Source of the DNA: Burkholderia latens
GTDB taxonomy: Bacteria; Pseudomonadota; Gammaproteobacteria; Burkholderiales; Burkholderiaceae
Length of the DNA: 64,000 nt
Direction: 5' to 3'
Assembly: GCF_902499045.1 (NCBI RefSeq)
Contig: NZ_CABVPL010000002.1
Location: 231,834 to 295,833, forward strand
Both the position numbers and the translations under genes were made by a program. The notes under the pieces are model-generated. The model made no database searches. It had not been told where the DNA came from and saw nothing but the letters and a program-made list of their open reading frames with translations. Shown piece by piece: positions 59,687-64,000 of this stretch. The first letter of the stretch is position 1. Each line of letters starts with the position of its first letter.

Positions 59687-61438
59687 TCAGTACCCGATCG
59701 CCGAACCGGCCGGACGGCGCGGATCGTTGACGCCGTAGATGTAGCCGGCCCGCACGTTGCCTGACACCGACGAATCGTTGCCGGAACTCTGACGGCTCGC
59801 CGCTTCCGTGCCGGGCAGGCCGACCAGGATCAGTTCCGCGGCGCCCCACGGCGTCTGCTCGACCATCTTGTAGCCCATGTTGCGCAGGATCGCGAGCGTG
59901 TCCGGCGACAGGCCGCGGGTCTCGTAATAGACCTCGTCCGGCAGCCATTGATGATGGACGCGCGGTGCACCGACCGCATCCTGCGGCGTCATCCCGTAGT
60001 CGATCACGTTCAGCACGGTCTGCAGCGTGATCGTGATGATCCGCGAGCCGCCCGGCGAGCCGACCACCATGAACACCTTGCCGTCCTTCTTCACGATCGT
60101 CGGCGCCATCGACGACAGCGGACGCTTGCCCGGCGCGATCGAGTTGCGCGTGCCTTGCACGAGGCCGAACAGGTTCTGCGCGCCGACCTTCACGGTGAAG
60201 TCGTCCATCTCGTCGTTCAGGAAGAAGCCCGTGCCCGGCGCGATCACCACGGCGCCGAAGCGGCCGTTGACCGTGTAGGTCGTCGACACCGCGTTGCCGT
60301 CGCGGTCGATCACCGAATAGTGCGTCGTCTCCGGCTTCTCGTGCACGCCAACGCCCGGCTGCACGTCGACCGATGCCGTCGCCATGTCGCCGCTGATCTG
60401 CTTGCGGATCTCCGCCGCATATTGCTTGCTCGTCAGCTTCGCGACCGGATTGTCGATGAAGTCCGGGTCGCCGAGCAGCGTGTTGCGGTCTTCGTACGCA
60501 TGACGCATCGCCTCCGTCATGAAATGGACCACCGACGCGGACTGGTAGCCGATCTTGCGCAGGTCATAGCCTTCGAGCACGTTCAGCGTCTCGCACATCG
60601 TCACGCCGCCCGAACTCGGCGGCGGTGCCGACACGAACTCGTAGCCGCGATACGTGCAGGTCAGCGGTGCGACGTCCTGCGCGCGATACGACGCGAAGTC
60701 CGCTGCCGTGATCACTCCGCCGCCGCGCTTCGACGCCGCTTCGACGATCTTCGGGATCTCGCCGTGATAGAACGCGTCCGGGCCCTGCTCCGCGATACGC
60801 TCGAGCGTGCGCGCCAGATCCTTCTGCACCAGGCGATCGCCCGGCTGCAGCGGCGTGCCGTCCGGACGCAGGAAGATGCGCGCGGCCTCCGGATCTTTCC
60901 TGAAACGCTCGATCGTCGTGTCGAGGATGTCCGTATCGCCGCGCGTGAGCACGAAGCCGTCGCGCGCGAGCCGGATCGCCGGTTCCATCACCTGCCTGCG
61001 CGTCAGCTTGCCGTACTTGCGCTGCGCGAGGTCGAGGCCCGCGACCGTGCCCGGCACGCCGACCGCGCGATAGCCGTACAGGCTGTCGCCCGGAATCACG
61101 TCGCCCTTCGCATCGAGATACATGTTCGCCGATGCTGCCGCCGGCGCCGTCTCGCGGAAGTTGATGAAGCGATCGCGGCCGTCGGCCAGATGCAGCGTCA
61201 TGAAGCCGCCGCCGCCGATGTTGCCGCAGCACGGATTGGTCACCGCCTGCGCGTAGCCGACCGCCACGGCGGCGTCCACCGCGTTGCCGCCCGCCTTCAG
61301 GATGCCGACGCCGATCTGCGACGCGAAATGCTGCGACGACACGACCATGCCGTTCTTCGCTTCCACCGCGGGTTCCGAAGCGGCGAGCGCGCATGCGCTG
61401 ATGGCCGACAACAAGGTGAGCACGACGAGCCGTCTCAT
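59687..61438 (-). CDS. ggt: Gamma-glutamyltransferase
   Basis: 583 residues with signal peptide (ending CALAAS). KAGGNAVDAAVAVGYAQAVT, NPCCGNIGGGGFMTLHLADG and FRETAP form the substrate site. The autoprocessing Thr lies in KPETTHYSVIDRDGNAVS, and the catalytic GSPGGSRI is further on. The precursor cuts itself into two chains in the periplasm and releases glutamate from glutathione. GGAGG is eight bases before the ATG. It lies upstream of a glutamate/dicarboxylate-type symporter on the same strand. Confidence 0.94.
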   Translation of the reverse strand: MRRLVVLTLLSAISACALAASEPAVEAKNGMVVSSQHFASQIGVGILKAGGNAVDAAVAVGYAQAVTNPCCGNIGGGGFMTLHLADGRDRFINFRETAPAAASANMYLDAKGDVIPGDSLYGYRAVGVPGTVAGLDLAQRKYGKLTRRQVMEPAIRLARDGFVLTRGDTDILDTTIERFRKDPEAARIFLRPDGTPLQPGDRLVQKDLARTLERIAEQGPDAFYHGEIPKIVEAASKRGGGVITAADFASYRAQDVAPLTCTYRGYEFVSAPPPSSGGVTMCETLNVLEGYDLRKIGYQSASVVHFMTEAMRHAYEDRNTLLGDPDFIDNPVAKLTSKQYAAEIRKQISGDMATASVDVQPGVGVHEKPETTHYSVIDRDGNAVSTTYTVNGRFGAVVIAPGTGFFLNDEMDDFTVKVGAQNLFGLVQGTRNSIAPGKRPLSSMAPTIVKKDGKVFMVVGSPGGSRIITITLQTVLNVIDYGMTPQDAVGAPRVHHQWLPDEVYYETRGLSPDTLAILRNMGYKMVEQTPWGAAELILVGLPGTEAASRQSSGNDSSVSGNVRAGYIYGVNDPRRPAGSAIGY

Positions 61439-61801
61439 GACGGAATCCTCCACACGATTGACCGGCCAAGCCGGGATGCGCGACCGGCCCGGGGGCTGCC
61501 TGGCGCGGGTGATCCGGATGTAATGAACGATACATTCCGGCGAGGCCGCGATCATAGCATCGGCTTTTTTCTGTCAAAACCTAGGGTTATTACGTAATTT
61601 TCGCGCGAAGCACGGTGCTTGCCTGGGTCGGAGAATGTTCGTTTTATTACACATATGAACGACCGGGACGCGACGCGATGCGTCCCTCTAATCTGCGATC
61701 GCGTGCGTATCGGGCGGGGCCGATGGGCTAACATGCGTGGAGTCGCCGGCAGACGCACGTCTGCCGTTTGTCGTTCAGCCAAGAGAAAGTCGGGGTGCCC
61801 G
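61439..61801. other. Divergent control region between ggt and the RpiR gene
   Basis: About 360 bp without a gene. An ATTACGTAAT palindrome lies at about 61589-61598 within an AT-rich stretch, followed by TTTTATTACACATATGAACG at 61643-61662. These are candidates for the shared promoters and an RpiR site. Confidence 0.4.
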
Positions 61802-62680
61802 ATGGGGACAAGCATCAGGGCGTTGCTGCTATCGCAGATGGATAGCTTCACGCCATCGGAACAGAAGGTCGCGCATGCGCTGCTGGATCGCTATCCGAGC
61901 CTCGGGCTCGGGCCGATCGCGAGCTTCGCGAAGCAGGCCGAAGTGAGCGACCCGACCGTGTTTCGCTTCGTCGTGCGGATCGGCTTTCCGAACTACTCGT
62001 CGTTCCAGCAGGCGCTGTACGACGAGATCGACACCGCGATGAATTCGCCGCTCGCGCGGATGGACGCGTTCCACTCGGAATCCGGCATGCGCGACAGCCA
62101 TGCGGCGATCTTTCAGCGGCTCTCGCAAGCGCTCGCGACGACGATCGACGGGCTCGACGCCGCGGCGTTCGACGATGCGGTGGCGTTGCTGGCCGATCCG
62201 GATATCCGCGTGTTGTGCGGCGGCGGCCGCTATACGGCGCCGCTCGCGTCGCTGTTTTCGTTCACGCTCGCGTATGCGCGCCCGCACGTGCAGTACGTCG
62301 AGCCGAACGTGAATCTCGCATCGGTGTCGCTGGCCGATATGGGTGCGGGCGACGTGCTCGTCATTTTCGATTTTCGCCGCTATCAGAAGGACAGCCTCCG
62401 GTTCGCGCAGGCCGCGCACCAGCTCGGCGCGCGCGTGCTGCTGATCACCGACGAATGGCGCTCGCCGATCAGCGCGTTCGCGGAGATCGTGCTGCGGATC
62501 CAGGGGCGGCCGTTCGCGATGCTGCAGACGAACGTGCCCGCGCTCGCGCTGGCGGAAGCGCTCGTGATCGGCGTGACGAACCGGTTGCCCGAGCTGGCGC
62601 GGCAGAGGATGGAGAAGATCGAAGGGTTGAGTACAGGTGGCAGCGAGCGGGAGGCGAATCAGTGGGATTTGCCGGAGTGA
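61802..62680 (+). CDS. MurR/RpiR-family transcriptional regulator
   Basis: 292 residues. The N-terminal HTH_6 domain is SFTPSEQKVAHALLDRYPSL, LGPIASFAKQAEVSDPTVFR with FVVRIGFPNYSSFQQAL. The C-terminal SIS domain begins near residue 120 (IRVLCGGGRYTAPLASLFSF; GAGDVLVIFDFRRYQKDSL). Start at MGTSIRALLL; upstream in-frame ATGs exist but would add non-homologous sequence. It is divergent from ggt, so it probably regulates the ggt-symporter pair. Confidence 0.88.
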   Translation: MGTSIRALLLSQMDSFTPSEQKVAHALLDRYPSLGLGPIASFAKQAEVSDPTVFRFVVRIGFPNYSSFQQALYDEIDTAMNSPLARMDAFHSESGMRDSHAAIFQRLSQALATTIDGLDAAAFDDAVALLADPDIRVLCGGGRYTAPLASLFSFTLAYARPHVQYVEPNVNLASVSLADMGAGDVLVIFDFRRYQKDSLRFAQAAHQLGARVLLITDEWRSPISAFAEIVLRIQGRPFAMLQTNVPALALAEALVIGVTNRLPELARQRMEKIEGLSTGGSEREANQWDLPE

Positions 62681-62871
62681 GGGTTGGGTCCGTGTTCGGG
62701 CGTTGCGAATTTTGCCGGCACGCCAGCGCTCGACGCCACCGACCGTCTTCCCATCCTGCTCCTGGTTCGCCTCTTCCGTGACCGTAATGTTGCACGATTG
62801 ATGACGCTCTTCGCGGTCGCTCTGCTGCTGCCGCTCGCGTTCAAGTGGAGCGGCTGGCCGCCACCGGCATG

Positions 62872-63090
62872 CTAGTCCGACCGCAGTGCTCGTCCGCGCT
62901 CGTTGAGTTCATGCAGCAGATCTCGACCTTCAACGATCCAGAACTTCTCGGCCACCGGGAAGACTTCCTCGGGCAAAGTATTTGCGAAGTCGACAAACTC
63001 CCCAGTCCATCCATCAGGAACATAGCGCTCCAACCGTGGACCGTCATGGAAAAAACCGAGCAATCTCTTTCCATCAAAATCAATGGCATG
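62872..63090 (-). pseudogene. Short protein fragment of unknown family
   Basis: The frame reads DFDGKRLLGFFHDGPRLERY, VPDGWTGEFVDFANTLPEEV and EKFWIVEGRDLLHELNERGR. This is well-behaved coding sequence with an ordinary stop, but toward its 5' end it runs into a 30-bp perfect palindrome (63088-63117) without a credible start codon. It is best read as the C-terminal remnant of a larger gene cut off at the palindrome. It could be a short intact gene if an unusual start is used. Family not recognised. Confidence 0.4.
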
Positions 63091-63117
63091 CGCCTGAGCG
63101 GATCCGCTCAGGCGCAT
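63088..63117 (-). terminator. 30-bp perfect palindrome downstream of the ABC gene
   Basis: ATGCGCCTGAGCGGA followed by its exact reverse complement makes a hairpin with up to 13 paired bases. It lies 82 bp after the ABC ATPase stop and most likely ends that transcript. A T-run is poor (ATTGATTTTG). Confidence 0.55.
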
Positions 63118-63199
63118 CGCACGAAGCAACCGTTCGTGACACCGATGTCCGGCGCCAGTTCAGATCAAAGCCGGGCTGCCCTCTCGCATTGACGGGAGC

Positions 63200-64000
63200 T
63201 CAACTCTCGACATCCTCGAGACTGAACACTTCCGTCTTGTCGTTATACGAGAACACTTCGCCGTACCGCCCCCAGTCGATCACCGCGTCGAGCGTTTCCT
63301 CGGCCGCGCCGTCCGACAGGAAATCCTCCAGCTCCTGCTCGAACCGCACGCGCGGCGCGCGATGGCCCGGACGTTCGTTCAGCACCTTCTTGATCCGCGC
63401 GGCGAGCGGCACGTGCTTCAGCAGGTGGTCCGCGAACATCAGCTTGCGTTCCTGCGTGCCGAATTCGGCGAACACGCGGCCCGGCGGCGTCAGGAACACG
63501 TCGCCTTCGCGCACGTCCGCAAAGCCGAGATACTGCAGCACTTCCGCGATCGGGAACAGGTCGTCCACTTCCAGATGCAGCGTGCGTGCGATTTCCGGCA
63601 TGTCCGCGCGGCCATGGTACGGCGCCATCGCAAGCGTCTCGATCAGGCCGGCCATCAGGTTGGTCGACACCTGCGGCAGCCAGCTGCCGAGCTCCAGCCC
63701 CTTCTTCGTCGTCTCGCCGATCTGGCGCGCGGTCATCTTCGCGTAGATGTCGTCCACCAGCTTGCGGAACGCCGGATCGAGACGATTGCGCGGATGCTTG
63801 AACGGCACCTTGATCTCGGCGATCACGCGGCCCGGGTTCGACGACAGCACCAGAATCCGGTCGCACATGAACACCGCTTCCTCGATGTTGTGCGTGACGA
63901 TCAGCACCGACTTGATCGGCATCCGGCCTTGCGTCCACAGGTCCAGCAGGTCGGTACGCAGCGTTTCGGCCGTCAGCACGTCGAGCGCGGAGAACGGCTC
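63200..64000 (-). CDS. NitT/TauT-type ABC transporter ATPase with C-terminal AAA-associated domain (3' part)
   Basis: The frame is open to the right edge; 267 codons including the stop are present. The first residues EPFSALDVLTAETLRTDLL are the region just after Walker B with the D-loop, followed by SVLIVTHNIEEAVFMCDRIL, whose H-loop His is in VTHN. From about residue 120 here, AGLIETLAMAPYHGRADMPE with LGFADVREGDVFLTPPGRVF begins the AAA-associated C-terminal domain of the SsuB/TauB-like subgroup. It energises uptake of sulfonate, nitrate or similar anions. The Walker A half and the permease genes lie outside the window. Confidence 0.9.
   Translation of the reverse strand, partial: EPFSALDVLTAETLRTDLLDLWTQGRMPIKSVLIVTHNIEEAVFMCDRILVLSSNPGRVIAEIKVPFKHPRNRLDPAFRKLVDDIYAKMTARQIGETTKKGLELGSWLPQVSTNLMAGLIETLAMAPYHGRADMPEIARTLHLEVDDLFPIAEVLQYLGFADVREGDVFLTPPGRVFAEFGTQERKLMFADHLLKHVPLAARIKKVLNERPGHRAPRVRFEQELEDFLSDGAAEETLDAVIDWGRYGEVFSYNDKTEVFSLEDVES

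Noticed and set aside
1-64000. CRISPR arrays, rRNA or complete insertion sequences
   Set aside because: No regularly spaced direct repeats, rRNA-like segments, or intact transposase with terminal repeats were seen.

Overview
The window looks like chromosome of a Burkholderia, probably of the cepacia complex. The porin, DUF4148, DUF3331, YXWGXW and Rnk genes are of Burkholderia type, the right-hand third is very GC-rich, and the gene families are betaproteobacterial. The species call is an inference from protein style; no search was run. The sequence falls into two parts: an accessory block at about 1-44950, visibly less GC-rich, and a core-like block at 44958-64000.

Accessory block, part 1 (1-5985, minus strand): a CS1/alpha-type (cable-pilus-like) chaperone-usher locus. 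The 5' part of the usher gene runs off the left edge. Upstream of it lie three tandem copies of a two-gene pilin cassette, each a near-constant major subunit followed by a variable second subunit, with its own promoter region. No chaperone or tip adhesin is in the window. A small GTG-started protein resembling ribbon-helix-helix antitoxins (5770-5985) and a broken IS66-type transposase tail (about 6359-6545) separate this locus from the next.

Accessory block, part 2 (6570-42599): a nearly self-contained second (lateral-type) flagellar system. The minus strand carries an uncharacterised 359-aa protein, flgL, flgK, a rod-domain-only flgJ, flgI-H-G-F-E-D-C-B, then (after divergent flgA) a separate glucosaminidase, flgN, flgM, motB, motA, fliA, fliK, fliT, fliS, fliD, fliJ, fliI, fliH, fliG, fliF and fliE. 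A CHASE2 histidine kinase and OmpR-type regulator follow. The plus strand carries the flagellin gene and fliM-N-P-Q-R-flhB-flhA. FlhDC, a sigma-54 activator, fliO, fliL, flhF/flhG and chemotaxis genes were not found. An inverted-repeat motif, AATCAGA-N4-TCTGATT and variants, stands before every pilin cassette. A 17-bp identical copy lies between the two-component operon and the flagellin gene, which suggests common control of pili and this flagellum.

Accessory block, part 3 (42600-44950): a 51-aa membrane protein with a DsbB-like partner, then a frameshifted tyrosine integrase beside ribA. This suggests that the pilus/flagellum block is, or sits in, an old genomic island.

Core-like block (44958-64000): ribA, a CBS-domain protein, a DUF4148 protein, rnk, a general porin, a YXWGXW protein, an isochorismatase-family hydrolase with an NCS1 transporter, the 3' remnant of a NodT-type efflux gene, a divergent SDR/LysR pair, a divergent TetR/NADH dehydrogenase pair with a palindrome between them, a DUF3331 protein, a dicarboxylate/glutamate symporter with gamma-glutamyltransferase and an RpiR regulator, a small fragment, and the 3' end of a NitT/TauT-type ABC ATPase gene.
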